A stretch of DNA of 64,000 bases from a bacterium (GCA_020440605.1 JAGRNT010000004.1:62001-126000), one strand, 5' to 3'. Positions 41,361 through 50,908 are shown, numbered from the stretch's first letter. The notes: generated from the letters alone by a model not told the origin. Program-made: numbers and translations.

Positions 41361-42854
41361 CTACTTCGCAGCGAATTCCAGGCGGATGCGGTTGAACTCC
41401 GCCTGCGATTCGAGGAAACAGTCCAGCACGTCCGGGTCGAAGCGCTTGCCGCGGTCCGCCGTCATCATCTCCACCGTCTCCTCATGCGAGTAGGCCGGCT
41501 TGTAGGGCCTGGACGTCGTCAGTGCGTCATACACGTCGGCCACGCTGAAGATCCGCGCGGCCGCCGGGATGTCCGTACCCTTCAGCATCTCCACATAGCC
41601 CTGCCCGTCCCAGCGTTCATGGTGCGAGCGCGCGATCTCCTCCGCCATATTCAGGAAGCCGCTCTCCACCTGCATCTGCTGGCGCGCGGCGCGGATCGTG
41701 TTGGCACCGATCAGCGTGTGCGACATCATGATCGCGCGTTCGTGGTCGTCAAGGCTGGCCGGCTTCAGCAGGATCACATCCGGGATCCCGACCTTGCCGA
41801 TGTCATGCAGCATCACGGCGTCGTAGATGTCGCGGATGAACTGCTCGTCGATGATCCGCCGCCAGCCCTCGCGCCCGCGCAGCTCCGTTGCCAGCAGCGT
41901 GGCGTACTCGCGCACGCGCAGCAGGTGCCCGCCGGTCTCGTTGTCACGCGCCTCCGCCAGCTTGGCGAGCGCGAACACCGCGGTACGCTGGCTGAGGCTG
42001 ATCGAGGCATCGCGCTCCTGGATGCCCTGTGCCATCAGGTTGATCGCTTCGCACAGCGTCGCCAGCTCGCTGGTCTCCGGGTTGTCAACGCGCGCGCTGT
42101 AGTCACCGGCGGCGATCGCATGGCTGACGCGGATCAGCTCGTCCACGCGCGTCAGCAGCAGGCGCTTCAGGGTGATCGTCACGATCACGCCGAGCACGAG
42201 GCACATCACCGCCACCACGATCCACTGCTGCTGGATCTGCGCATCGACGATCATGTCGATGTCCTCCAGCGGCGCGTCCGCCACCACCACCCAGTCGTAC
42301 TCCGCGAACACAGTGGCATAGGCCAGGCGCGGCTGGGCCCAGCCTCCTTCGCCCTCCCAGTCCATGTCGTATTCCACGAAGCTTTCATCCTCGCGGAAGT
42401 AGAGCTTCAGCAGCTGGGAGATGAAGCGCGTGCCGATCGCATCGCTGAGCGTCGTCACGTCCTTGCCGGCCAGTTCCCGGCTGAGCGGATGCATGAGCAT
42501 CGTGCCGTCGCGCTTCAGCACGTAGACGAAGCCGTTGCCGAAGGGTCCGAAGCGCAGTTCCCCGAGCAGGTCCAGCGACATCTCGCGGGCCTGGCTGTTG
42601 CTGAGTACGCCCTTGCGCTCCTTCTTCTCCACCCCTTCGAGAATCGCCAGCGCTGCATGCGCCGCATCCACGATCTCATCCTCGCGGGCGCTGAGCAGCG
42701 CATCGCGGTTGCTCTGCGCCATCCAGAAGAAGGTCCAGCCGATGAAGATGATCAGGATGATGAGCAGCACCGCCAGAATGCGCGGCGTCTGGCCCGTGCG
42801 CGACGGCCTGCCACCCTTGCTCTCAATTTCCGCCAGCGCAGTCGTGAACGACAT
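41361..42854 (-). CDS. Cache-HAMP-HD-GYP cyclic-di-GMP phosphodiesterase
   Basis: 497 residues. Two membrane helices (about 24-46 and 228-250) flank an extracytoplasmic single-Cache domain (FGNGFVYVLKRDGTMLMHP ... YDWVVVADAPLEDID). A HAMP linker follows, then an HD-GYP domain with HDIGKVGIPD, SHTLIGANTI and HHERWDGQGY. The metal-ligand His/Asp set looks complete. The GYP motif itself reads GYV, a departure that may weaken dimer or activity. It probably senses a small ligand outside and lowers c-di-GMP inside. Confidence 0.93.
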   Translation of the reverse strand: MSFTTALAEIESKGGRPSRTGQTPRILAVLLIILIIFIGWTFFWMAQSNRDALLSAREDEIVDAAHAALAILEGVEKKERKGVLSNSQAREMSLDLLGELRFGPFGNGFVYVLKRDGTMLMHPLSRELAGKDVTTLSDAIGTRFISQLLKLYFREDESFVEYDMDWEGEGGWAQPRLAYATVFAEYDWVVVADAPLEDIDMIVDAQIQQQWIVVAVMCLVLGVIVTITLKRLLLTRVDELIRVSHAIAAGDYSARVDNPETSELATLCEAINLMAQGIQERDASISLSQRTAVFALAKLAEARDNETGGHLLRVREYATLLATELRGREGWRRIIDEQFIRDIYDAVMLHDIGKVGIPDVILLKPASLDDHERAIMMSHTLIGANTIRAARQQMQVESGFLNMAEEIARSHHERWDGQGYVEMLKGTDIPAAARIFSVADVYDALTTSRPYKPAYSHEETVEMMTADRGKRFDPDVLDCFLESQAEFNRIRLEFAAK

Positions 42855-42910
42855 CAGCCTACCAGAGTGATTTCACAGCCCCTTTGATTTCCACCAGTGC
42901 GTGTCCCGGC

Positions 42911-43408
42911 TCATTCAGCCGGAGGCCTAGTATAGTCATCCAGGGCCTGTTCCACAAGTAGCAGCTCCGCCTTGACCTGCTCCATCTGCATCACCCCGCC
43001 CTCACTGAACAGGTCCAGCAGTGCGCCGAGCAGGCGGTTCTCCTTCTCGAGGATGTCGCGCAGCTTGCCCAGTTCCTCGCGGCCGAGCGTGTCAGTCTCG
43101 GGCGTCAGGCCCTCGATCTCACCCACGCTCTCGAGCGCCACGCTGTGCAGCAGCGCCACATGTTCCAGCGAATTGATCGCGGTCTGGCCGTCGATCACAC
43201 CATTCATGAAGTCCCCGAAGATGAAGCCGGAGGTGCTGTAGACCGAGAAGCAGCCCACGGCCGTCATGCGCAGGTAGCCGTCCTGGTAGGCATCCGCCAG
43301 CTGCAGCACGCGGCCCTCGGGTTTTGCCTCAGCGCCCTGGGCCAGGCAGCTGCCCGGCAGTCCGAGCAGGATCAGCAGTGCCAGCAGGCAGGCATGGATG
43401 TTTCGCAT
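42911..43408 (-). CDS. Secreted helical hypothetical protein
   Basis: 165 residues, signal peptide 1-23 (cut after CLA). Two predicted helical blocks, the second with heptad Leu spacing (LGKLRDILEKENRLLGALLDLF). No family recognised. It lies 56 bases upstream of the HD-GYP gene on the same strand and may be co-transcribed, which would suggest a periplasmic partner of the Cache sensor; this is inference. Confidence 0.7.
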   Translation of the reverse strand: MRNIHACLLALLILLGLPGSCLAQGAEAKPEGRVLQLADAYQDGYLRMTAVGCFSVYSTSGFIFGDFMNGVIDGQTAINSLEHVALLHSVALESVGEIEGLTPETDTLGREELGKLRDILEKENRLLGALLDLFSEGGVMQMEQVKAELLLVEQALDDYTRPPAE

Positions 43409-43475
43409 CGCGGCTCCTTGAAAGGCAAAGCCGGACCACCCGCAGGCGATCCGGCCTCAGGATTTCCTGAAATTG

Positions 43476-44303
43476 TTACTTGACGGTCAGGGTCCCGTCG
43501 GCTGAGGACTGCACCTCGGCGGCTTCCTCGCCGCTGGCAGCCTGCCCCACCTCAATCGGACCGATTTCGCCCTCGATCAGTTCAAACAGGCTCAGCTCGC
43601 CGCTGCGCGGAATGTTTGAGGCCACCACCACTTCCGCTGGCGCCACGAAGGCCTCGCTCTGCCACTGCGGGAAGAGCGGGTTGTCCTTGATGTAGTTCGA
43701 GAGCACGGTGTTGTTGTCCTCGATCTGCTGGTTGATCAGTGCCACCACGTCCTCAGCGCTGCCGCTGATCACGCGGTACGGCAGGGCTCCGCCGTCGCTG
43801 CGCTCACCGGTCTGGGTGTTGAGGAAGTAGCTGTAGATCACCTCGCGGCGGCGGTTCGTGCCACGGCGGCGGTTGCGCTTGACCTGCATCCGCTTGTAGA
43901 GCACGCCGTCACGCCCGAGGAAGACGTTGTAGTCGATCACCTGGCCGAATTGGCGGGCCCAGCCCTCCAGCTCCTCGCCCTGGAAGTTGAGCGTGGCGTA
44001 CCGGTAGTTCACCGGGCCGGGCTTCCAGTAGCCGCTGTAGACATCGTAATAGTAATAGTCACCGTTGTAATAGCCTTCCCAGTAGCCGAACAGATCGTCC
44101 TGGTACCAGCCGTCGACGTACATGTCGCCGATGGCGGTCTGCCCGTTGTAGAGCGTGATCAGGGCTTTCATGGTCTCGCCGGACTGTACGGGGGCGGTAC
44201 CGACCCACTCCAGTCCGCTGGACTGGTAGATGTAGCCCGCCTGGGCGAAGGCGGAGGTGCTCATGGCGAACATGAGCATGCATGCCGCGATCAGGATGCG
44301 CAT
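43476..44303 (-). CDS. Secreted Tyr-rich hypothetical protein
   Basis: 275 residues, signal peptide 1-20 (cut after AFA). An N-terminal half very rich in Tyr/Gly/Trp (FGYWEGYYNGDYYYYDVYSG), then a basic segment (KRNRRRGTNRRREV) and an acidic, Ser/Ala-rich C-terminus. Not recognised. 67 bases upstream of the 43408 gene. Confidence 0.7.
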   Translation of the reverse strand: MRILIAACMLMFAMSTSAFAQAGYIYQSSGLEWVGTAPVQSGETMKALITLYNGQTAIGDMYVDGWYQDDLFGYWEGYYNGDYYYYDVYSGYWKPGPVNYRYATLNFQGEELEGWARQFGQVIDYNVFLGRDGVLYKRMQVKRNRRRGTNRRREVIYSYFLNTQTGERSDGGALPYRVISGSAEDVVALINQQIEDNNTVLSNYIKDNPLFPQWQSEAFVAPAEVVVASNIPRSGELSLFELIEGEIGPIEVGQAASGEEAAEVQSSADGTLTVK

Positions 44304-44392
44304 AAGGTTACTCCCATATACATGGTTCGCTATATTTTACCCAATTGATGGGGGATGTAGCTTAGCGGGCGGAGTGTAGCTGACGGAGTCAC

Positions 44393-44640
44393 AGTAAACA
44401 GTAAACAGTTAAAGAGTTGAAGAGTATGGAGTGGACAGTTAAAGATTATGGAGTCCAGCAGAATGAGTGGAAAGTGGTGGTTGTGTACTTTTTACCAAAA
44501 CCCATGCATGCCAGGTTCTCTTCTTGTCTGGCTCCACGCCTTACGCTTCACTCTTCACTCTTTACTCTTTACTCTTTACTCTTCACTGTCCACTCTTCAC
44601 TCTTCACTGTTCACTCTTCACGCTTCACTGTATTCTTCAG
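44393..44640. repeat. Inverted arrays of heptad repeats
   Basis: Left arm (44393-44440) is made of AGTAAAC and AGTTAAAGAGT words; right arm (44538-44636) is made of CTCTTCA and CTTTACT words, their reverse complements. The arms could pair imperfectly around about 100 bases of unique sequence. The right arm runs into the 3' end of the cyclase gene. Confidence 0.8.
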
Positions 44641-46527
44641 CCTGTAAATCTCTTCCTTCGCCGGGTCGAGCACCGCGTGCAGGCGCACTTCCTCCACCCT
44701 CCCCTTGACCTGCTGCGCCGAGACGAAGCGGAAGCAGTACTCCCCGCTCACCCCGTCCACCACGCTCTGGGTCACGAGGATGCTCCAGCCGAATTCCTTC
44801 GTCTGGCTCTCCACGCGGCTCGCCACATTGGCCGCATCGCCGATCACCGTGTACTCCTGGCGCAGGTCCGAGCCGATGTTGCCCATGATCACGCGCCCGA
44901 CGTTGATCCCGATCCCGATCTGGAAACGCGGCAGCCCGCGCGCGTCGAGCTGCGGCCAGAGCTCCTCATGCAGGGCGCGCACGATCTCCAGTGCTGTGCG
45001 CACGGCGTCATCCACCGGCTGCTCCGTGGGCACCGGCCCGCCGAAGCAGGCCACCATCCCGTCGCCGAGGAACTTGTTGATCCAGCCGTGGTTGCGGATC
45101 ACCACGTCGTTGACAACACCCCAGTAGAGGTTGAGGAACTCCACCACCTGGGCCGCGCTCAGCTGCTCGCTGATCGTCGAGAAGCTGCGGATGTCATTGA
45201 ACATCACGGCGGCGGTGCGCTCCACCCCGCCGAGGTCAGCCAGCGCCGGGTCACGCACGATCTGCTCCACCACCTCGCTCGCAACGTAGCGTCCGAACAG
45301 GCTGCGGATGCGCCGCGCCGCCAGCTCGTCCGAGATCGCGCCGTGGAAGAAGCAGGTCAGGAGCGGCAGGCCATAGCCCAGGAGCGTCATGCTCAGCGAA
45401 AGTTCGACTGAGGCGCGCGCGAACAGCAGCAGGTCGCAGAGCAGCACGAGCCCGCTGATCGCCAGCGCCGCCATCCAGACATTGCGCACCGGCTTCAGCT
45501 GGTTCGTCAGCCAGGCCAGCAGCGCTAGTGCGAAGCAGATCAGGAGCACCTGCAGCGGCGGCAGGACCCGCACCGTGCGCCCGCTTACGAGCGTGTCGAA
45601 GGCGCTGGCGTTGGTGTCAACGCCGAACATCGTGCCGTAGGGGGTCTGGAAGTAATCGTTGTCAGCCTGGGCCCGGCTGCCGATGAACACATGGCAGCCG
45701 GTGTAGCGCCGCTGCAGCCGCTCGCGCTCCTCCGGGGCGAGCTCCGCGCGGTCGCGGTGCTCGAACAGTTCGTTGGCGAAGATGCTCGAGAGGCTGGCCG
45801 AGACCTGCGCATCCGGCTCCAGCGGCCCGCAGTAGTTGATCCGGAAGCTGCGCGTCTGGCCCACGGCGTTGTCAAGCAGCGGCTCGAAGTCCAGCCCCTC
45901 CTGCGAACAGTGCGTGCGGAAGGCCTGCACCGCCTGGGAGTAGAGCACCTCCTGCCCGTCCTGCAGGCTGTCCCAGGCCGTCTCGTCCGCGCGATAGCCC
46001 AGCTTCTGCGTGGTGTTGGACAGCCCGAGCTGCGGCTCGGCCTCCATGATCACCGGCGCGGGCGTGATCTTGCTGCGCACCATCCCGCCCGGGACCTGCA
46101 TGCTCTCGATCGCCGCCGCCAGCACCACCTCGCAGTGCTGCGAGCGCGCATAGACGATCGCATCGCGCAGGGCCTCATCCTCGGCGTTGTCCCAGCTGTC
46201 CTCGCCCGAGAACAGGATGTCCATCACGATGATCCGCGCCCCGCTGTCGGCCAGGCGGCGGATCAGCTCCCCGTGCCAGTCGCGCGGCAGCGGATAGGGC
46301 ACGCTCAGTTCCTCGCGGAAGAGCTGGATGTCATTCTCGGTAATCCCGATCACGCGCAGCCGGCTGTCCGGCGGCACCGTGCCGCGAAAGGCGTAGAGCA
46401 GCTCCGTGGAGAAGGTGTCGATTCCGTTCAGCACACTGCGGCTGGCCGGGGTCACGTAGAGCATGAACAGCAGCCCGAAGCAGGCCAGCGCGAAGCCAAG
46501 CGAGATCCACAGCCGCTGTTCCTTCAT
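44611..46527 (-). CDS. CHASE2-domain class III adenylate/guanylate cyclase
   Basis: 638 residues from the ATG at 46527 with GGAGG five bases upstream. A membrane helix near the N-terminus, an extracytoplasmic CHASE2 sensor (about 35-320, with LRVIGITENDIQLF and VMDILFSGEDSWD), three further helices (about 325-400), then a cyclase domain: VMFNDIRSFST carries the first metal Asp, FLGDGMVACFG the second region, and IGDAANVASRVES the transition-state Asn/Arg. Makes cAMP or cGMP in response to an envelope signal. Last gene of the barrel-FecR-cyclase operon; its last codons are made of the heptad repeat. Confidence 0.94.
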   Translation of the reverse strand: MKEQRLWISLGFALACFGLLFMLYVTPASRSVLNGIDTFSTELLYAFRGTVPPDSRLRVIGITENDIQLFREELSVPYPLPRDWHGELIRRLADSGARIIVMDILFSGEDSWDNAEDEALRDAIVYARSQHCEVVLAAAIESMQVPGGMVRSKITPAPVIMEAEPQLGLSNTTQKLGYRADETAWDSLQDGQEVLYSQAVQAFRTHCSQEGLDFEPLLDNAVGQTRSFRINYCGPLEPDAQVSASLSSIFANELFEHRDRAELAPEERERLQRRYTGCHVFIGSRAQADNDYFQTPYGTMFGVDTNASAFDTLVSGRTVRVLPPLQVLLICFALALLAWLTNQLKPVRNVWMAALAISGLVLLCDLLLFARASVELSLSMTLLGYGLPLLTCFFHGAISDELAARRIRSLFGRYVASEVVEQIVRDPALADLGGVERTAAVMFNDIRSFSTISEQLSAAQVVEFLNLYWGVVNDVVIRNHGWINKFLGDGMVACFGGPVPTEQPVDDAVRTALEIVRALHEELWPQLDARGLPRFQIGIGINVGRVIMGNIGSDLRQEYTVIGDAANVASRVESQTKEFGWSILVTQSVVDGVSGEYCFRFVSAQQVKGRVEEVRLHAVLDPAKEEIYRLKNTVKREE

Positions 46528-46552
46528 CCGCACCTCCGCGCTGCGGGACGGT

Positions 46553-48712
46553 TCAGCGCTTGAACCGGTCCCGCGCTCCGGCCGTGGCCCCGGTCACGCT
46601 GTCAACGCTGACGTCGACGTCGTCACCGGGCTCGGCATCGATCGGGTTGTCAAAGCTGTCGCTCAGCTCGGCCTCGTCCACCTCGACGGTGGTGAAGCCC
46701 AGCTCGGCGGGCCGGAACTCCAGCACGAAGATCTCACCGTTGCCCGTGATCCCCGCATCACCCGCCGGCACCTGGCCGCTGATCGTGACCACGCCGCTCG
46801 AGTTGTTGCTGAAGAACACCGTGGAACCGCTGAACAGTCCGCTGCGCCGGCCGCGCTCGAACTCGAGCACGTTCGGGTCGAAGAGCACCGTGATGCTCCA
46901 GCGGCGCAGGTCGCTGACATCGCTGATCAGGCCGCGGATGCGCAGGGTGTCGGGGCTGAACAGCTGTCCGTCCCAGGTCACGTCCGTGCGGCCCACGCCC
47001 TCGAGGTCGATCACTACCTGCTGGTCGATGAAGGGCGCGCTGATCGCCAGCTGGCGCACTTCACTGGCGATCGTCCCTCCGAAGGCGGAGGCGAAGTCCG
47101 GATTGGCGGCGGCGATCCCGGCGAACAGCTCGTCCTCGTCAACCTTTGCGACGATCTGCCAGGTGAGGTCGAGGCGGCGGCCGCTGCCGTCGGCGACGAT
47201 GTCGTCGGCGAAGATCCCGCCGTTGCCGAACAGGAACTCCGTCTCCACCGTGGTGTCGTTGTCAACGTCGCGCGCCACCCACTGCCGGCCGCGGCTGGAG
47301 GTCAGCACGAGGTCGTACTGCTCGATGAAGTCCGTGTCGAGCTCCTCGAATACGAATTCCACCTCGCTGTCGTCCGGATAGAGCAGCTCCTCGCCGTCAT
47401 CCGGGTCCAGCAGGGTGATGAAGCCGTCGGAGTTGTTGTCAAAGGGATCGAGCCCGAGCATCGTCTCGTCCACGTCGCTGATCCCGTCATTGTCGGTGTC
47501 GAACAGCTTCCAGCGCAGGGAGAGCGCCGGGTTGCCACTCGGCTGGATCAGGCCCTGCAGCTGGTCGATCAGATCCTGATTGGTGTCGATGAAGGGCTCG
47601 GCGTCATCCATGAAGCCCTCGAGGATCTCGTAGGCATCCCGCTGCGTGGTGGCGATGCCGCGCAGCAGCTCGCCGATCCCGTCCCTGAGTTCCGGGGAAC
47701 TGATGCCCTCCAGCAGCTCGAGCTGGTCGCGGTACCAGTTGAAGGAATCACGCGGGTCGGAGGAGTCGTCAAAGCCGCTGAAGGCGGAGTTGGCAAGCCC
47801 GTCCTCGAGGGGCAGGATCATGCGCGGCTCGGCATCCTTCAGGAAGGAGGCGTAGTCCTCGCCCAGCTCATCCAGCTCGTCCCAGGCGTAGAGCACCTGC
47901 ACGTAGAGGTAGAGCATCTGGAAGCGCTGGTCATTGCGCTCGTAGCGGCTCCACTCCCGCTCGTAATCACTGAGCTTGTCATACAGGTCGTCGGCACGCT
48001 GCCTGAAGGGCCGCAGCGCATCGGCAAGATCCTGCAGCGCCTGTTCATATGCTTCATAGAGGCTGGTGTCCAGCATCTCGTCACGGAAGAGCTGCGCCCC
48101 GCTGCCCGCCGGGTCCGGGCCCTGCAGGTTGCCATAGCTGGCCAGCACCTCGGTGTCAATCGTCAGGTCCACGCGGCTGTCCGGGTCCGGGTCGCCGAAG
48201 GTGTCAACCGTGTAGAGCGCCACGGTGCCGTCGTAGCCGTAGCAGATGCAGTCGAATTCATCGATCTCATCCATGCCCCATTCGGTGCCGCGCACCACGG
48301 CCAGTGCCGTCGGGGTCTTGACCTCGAACTGGCTGCCCGGTGACAACGCATTCTGGATGTTGACGAGGATCCCCCCGCCCAGCGCCTCGAGGCTGGCCCC
48401 GCCGTCCGCGGACAGCCGGTCAATCACGAGCTCGCTGTTCTGCTTGAGGATCAGCACGTTGTCCTGCGGGAACAGCAGCTGGACCTTGGACTCATCACCG
48501 GTGCGCAGCTTCCAGCCCGCGCCGATGCTCTCGCCCTTCTCGGCCATGCGCCACTCGTCGTCAGTCAGCTCGCTGTGGCGCACTTCAACCGTGCCCGCCA
48601 TGCGCTCAATCACGACACCGAAGGCGTCGCTCTGGGCATGCGCCGGGACCGCCGCCAGCAGCAGCGCTGCCAGCAGGATGCCTGTAAGCCCGAAGTTGAT
48701 GTTCAGTTTCAT
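46553..48712 (-). CDS. Secreted FecR-domain protein with Ca-binding and cohesin-like regions
   Basis: 719 residues from MKLNINFGLTG, with GGAGAAGG four bases upstream. Signal peptide to about 27. A FecR domain follows (about 50-150: WKLRTGDESKVQLLFPQD ... FEVKTPTALAVVRGTEW). The middle is helical. Around 450-475 FDTDNDGISDVDE and NNSDGFITLLD are thrombospondin-3/dockerin-like Ca sites. The last 110 residues (VLFDPNVLEFERG ... GEIFVLEFRPAELG) match a cohesin-like beta domain. It lacks the anti-sigma membrane anchor of classic FecR. Between the barrel and the cyclase genes, gaps 32 and 25 bases. Confidence 0.85.
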   Translation of the reverse strand: MKLNINFGLTGILLAALLLAAVPAHAQSDAFGVVIERMAGTVEVRHSELTDDEWRMAEKGESIGAGWKLRTGDESKVQLLFPQDNVLILKQNSELVIDRLSADGGASLEALGGGILVNIQNALSPGSQFEVKTPTALAVVRGTEWGMDEIDEFDCICYGYDGTVALYTVDTFGDPDPDSRVDLTIDTEVLASYGNLQGPDPAGSGAQLFRDEMLDTSLYEAYEQALQDLADALRPFRQRADDLYDKLSDYEREWSRYERNDQRFQMLYLYVQVLYAWDELDELGEDYASFLKDAEPRMILPLEDGLANSAFSGFDDSSDPRDSFNWYRDQLELLEGISSPELRDGIGELLRGIATTQRDAYEILEGFMDDAEPFIDTNQDLIDQLQGLIQPSGNPALSLRWKLFDTDNDGISDVDETMLGLDPFDNNSDGFITLLDPDDGEELLYPDDSEVEFVFEELDTDFIEQYDLVLTSSRGRQWVARDVDNDTTVETEFLFGNGGIFADDIVADGSGRRLDLTWQIVAKVDEDELFAGIAAANPDFASAFGGTIASEVRQLAISAPFIDQQVVIDLEGVGRTDVTWDGQLFSPDTLRIRGLISDVSDLRRWSITVLFDPNVLEFERGRRSGLFSGSTVFFSNNSSGVVTISGQVPAGDAGITGNGEIFVLEFRPAELGFTTVEVDEAELSDSFDNPIDAEPGDDVDVSVDSVTGATAGARDRFKR

Positions 48713-48744
48713 TGCCTTCTCCAGCACGGGGCTCAGCAGGAACA

Positions 48745-50733
48745 TCAGAACCGGAATGAGATGAGTGCCTGCAGCCGGTTGTCTTCCTGCTCGGGCTGGC
48801 TGTCATAGTCGCGCACGTTGAAGTCATAGCTCAGGCGCAGATCCGTGTCCTCGCTCAGCTCGTAGTCCCAGCCTGCTCCCAGCCTGGTCTCCGTATAGTC
48901 ATTGGTCGAGGCCGGATCGGCCTGGTCCAGGTAGCCAACCCCGTAATATACCCGCAGCGAATGCCGGTCAAACCGGTAGTCGAAGTCCAGGTTGTAGTCG
49001 TCTCGCGTGTAGTTGCGCAGCGCATCCATCGCGTAGTCATTCTCGCTGCGCGAGATGTCGAGTGTCAGGCTGACATTGTGATGGCGCCAGGCCGCGCTGC
49101 CGCGGTGCCCGATCGCCTCGTATTCCCGGACGGGGTCACTGTAGCCATAGTCCTTGAAGTCATAGCCGTAGGCGAAGTTCCATTCCTCATCCGGGTTGTA
49201 GTTCATTCCCAGCCCGTAGCCCGTCTGCTCGGTGTCGCTGAGCGGGTCGAGGTCGTACTGCTTGTCACGGAAGCTCCAGTTCAGGTCGAAGTCGAACTCC
49301 TGGCTGAGGTTGCGCCGGTAGCGCACATCGCTCTTGTTCTCCTCGTAGTTCTCGCCGGGGTCATAGAAGCGGTTGTGGTCGGTATAGCCGTACTTCAGTG
49401 AGAGCTGGCTGTGGTCGTCGGCCTTCCAGTCGACATCGATGTCATAGCTGCTCTCCTCGTGGTTGCGGTCCTTGCGCACGTCGTAGTTCTTGAGCTCGAG
49501 CCCGACCTCGGCCCCGATGCTCAGGTCGTTCGTGACATCCCAGTCCAGCGCGCTGCCATACTCCGTCTTGGAGTTGCCACGGTCGCTGCCGATGCTGTAG
49601 TTGTAGTCGTCAAACGAGCCCTCGACCTCACCCTCGAGGTCCTTGCTGAATTCATGCTCCAGCTTGAGCTTTCCGCTGTTGAGCTTGTAGCTGCGCGCGG
49701 AGAATGTCTCGTAGACCTTGAGCTGGTACTTGTATTCCGCATCGGCTTCCCAGCGCCCGTCAGCCCATTCCGGATCGAAGCGCAGCTTGAACTCGCCCTC
49801 CTGCAGGTCATTGAGCGGGTCGTCCTTGTCACGGTACAGCCCGAACTCCTCACTGAGGCGCAGGTCCCCGTCCCAGAGGATGTCCTTGATCTTCTGCTCG
49901 GCTCCGAAGCTCCAGCTCTCGCTCTCCACGTAGCTGATGTCACGGCTGTACTGCTGGAAGAATTCGTACTCGTTGCCACCGGCCGCCGTCAGGGTCTCCA
50001 CGAATTCGTAGTTCCAGGCCTCGTTGTCAGCATAGGTGCTGTTGCCGGCCTGGTAGCCGATCTGGCCCTCGTACTCCCACTCCGCACGCGGCTCGGGCTT
50101 GCGGGTCTCGCCGCCCCAGAAGGTACTCTCCATCGGAGATTCCGTCACGCCGCTGCCGATCGCCTCATCGTAGACATCGCTGGAAAGCCCGCCGTAGAAG
50201 CTGGCCTCGCGATCGAGGATGATCACGTCGTTGTCAATCATCGCGATCACGCGGTACAGGTCGTCATGCCAGCCGCTGTAGATGCGGCGCTCCGTGTCCT
50301 GCGTGAGGCCCTCGCCACCGAGCCGCCCATCCACGATTCCGCGCATCGCCACCAGCCGCGCCCGCGCCTCCAGCAGCAGCGGCGTGTAGCGCTGCAGCAC
50401 GGCCAGGCGCAGGCCGGGGTCCTCCCCCGCTTCCTCGAGCCCGTGGCGGATCTGGGCCAGCAGCTCGCCGCTGATGCGGAAGTTGGCGGAAATGTTGCGC
50501 CAGAGTTCGATTGTCCCGGCACTGAAGAGCTGCCGGTCGGCGTCGTCAATCCGGATCTCCAGGGCCTGGCTCTCACCCTCCAGCAAGGATGGATCAGCCA
50601 GTTCCAGCGCGGGCGCGCTGCCGCTCTCGAGTTCCAGGGCCCGGGTTTCCTGCGCGCGTGAATGGGCAGGCCAGGCTGCACAACACAGCACCAGGACCGC
50701 CATCAGAGCGCGTCTGCAAGATACCCCGAACAT
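48745..50733 (-). CDS. Outer-membrane beta-barrel protein
   Basis: 662 residues from MFGVSCRRALMAVL, the Met that begins a proper signal peptide (cut near SRA). After a helical N-terminal part (to about 180), some 400 residues alternate polar and aromatic positions (YEYKYQLKVYETFSAR, YDFNVRDYD) as in a 20-plus-strand barrel. The final residue is Phe (ALISFRF), the BAM targeting signal. First gene of the operon with the FecR-cohesin and CHASE2-cyclase genes, so it is likely their outer-membrane partner. Pore or receptor function unknown. Confidence 0.85.
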   Translation of the reverse strand: MFGVSCRRALMAVLVLCCAAWPAHSRAQETRALELESGSAPALELADPSLLEGESQALEIRIDDADRQLFSAGTIELWRNISANFRISGELLAQIRHGLEEAGEDPGLRLAVLQRYTPLLLEARARLVAMRGIVDGRLGGEGLTQDTERRIYSGWHDDLYRVIAMIDNDVIILDREASFYGGLSSDVYDEAIGSGVTESPMESTFWGGETRKPEPRAEWEYEGQIGYQAGNSTYADNEAWNYEFVETLTAAGGNEYEFFQQYSRDISYVESESWSFGAEQKIKDILWDGDLRLSEEFGLYRDKDDPLNDLQEGEFKLRFDPEWADGRWEADAEYKYQLKVYETFSARSYKLNSGKLKLEHEFSKDLEGEVEGSFDDYNYSIGSDRGNSKTEYGSALDWDVTNDLSIGAEVGLELKNYDVRKDRNHEESSYDIDVDWKADDHSQLSLKYGYTDHNRFYDPGENYEENKSDVRYRRNLSQEFDFDLNWSFRDKQYDLDPLSDTEQTGYGLGMNYNPDEEWNFAYGYDFKDYGYSDPVREYEAIGHRGSAAWRHHNVSLTLDISRSENDYAMDALRNYTRDDYNLDFDYRFDRHSLRVYYGVGYLDQADPASTNDYTETRLGAGWDYELSEDTDLRLSYDFNVRDYDSQPEQEDNRLQALISFRF

Positions 50734-50880
50734 TCCGAAGTGCTCATTATATGGTATTGCGCCCGGATAGTCCATGTGAATAACCTGTGGATAACTCCGT
50801 GTCATTTCCCGGAATTTCTGAGACTGGGCAGAAGTGGAACCGGAAGCCGCTGCAAATCCGGAAATAACGCCTAAATGAAG

Positions 50881-50908
50881 TTGACAGCCTGCGTGATAAC
50901 TGTATAAT
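50881..50908 (+). promoter_or_regulatory. Near-consensus sigma-70 promoter of rpmF-acpP
   Basis: Perfect TTGACA (50881-50886), 16-base spacer, perfect TATAAT (50903-50908). Transcription should begin near 50915, leaving a leader of about 20 bases without a clear Shine-Dalgarno. The strongest promoter in the window, as expected for a ribosomal protein and acyl carrier protein. Confidence 0.9.

Noticed and set aside
41328-42887. 519-codon plus-strand frame opposite the HD-GYP gene
   Set aside because: Antisense of a well-defined Cache-HAMP-HD-GYP protein; begins inside the 104-bp repeat.
44345-44371. A tRNA-like 5' end (GGGGGATGTAGCTTAGCGGG)
   Set aside because: No anticodon arm, T-arm or matching acceptor strand follows; the sequence runs into heptad repeats.
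46463-48343. 626-codon plus-strand frame opposite the FecR-cohesin gene
   Set aside because: Antisense of a gene with signal peptide, FecR and Ca-binding motifs; typical shadow composition.
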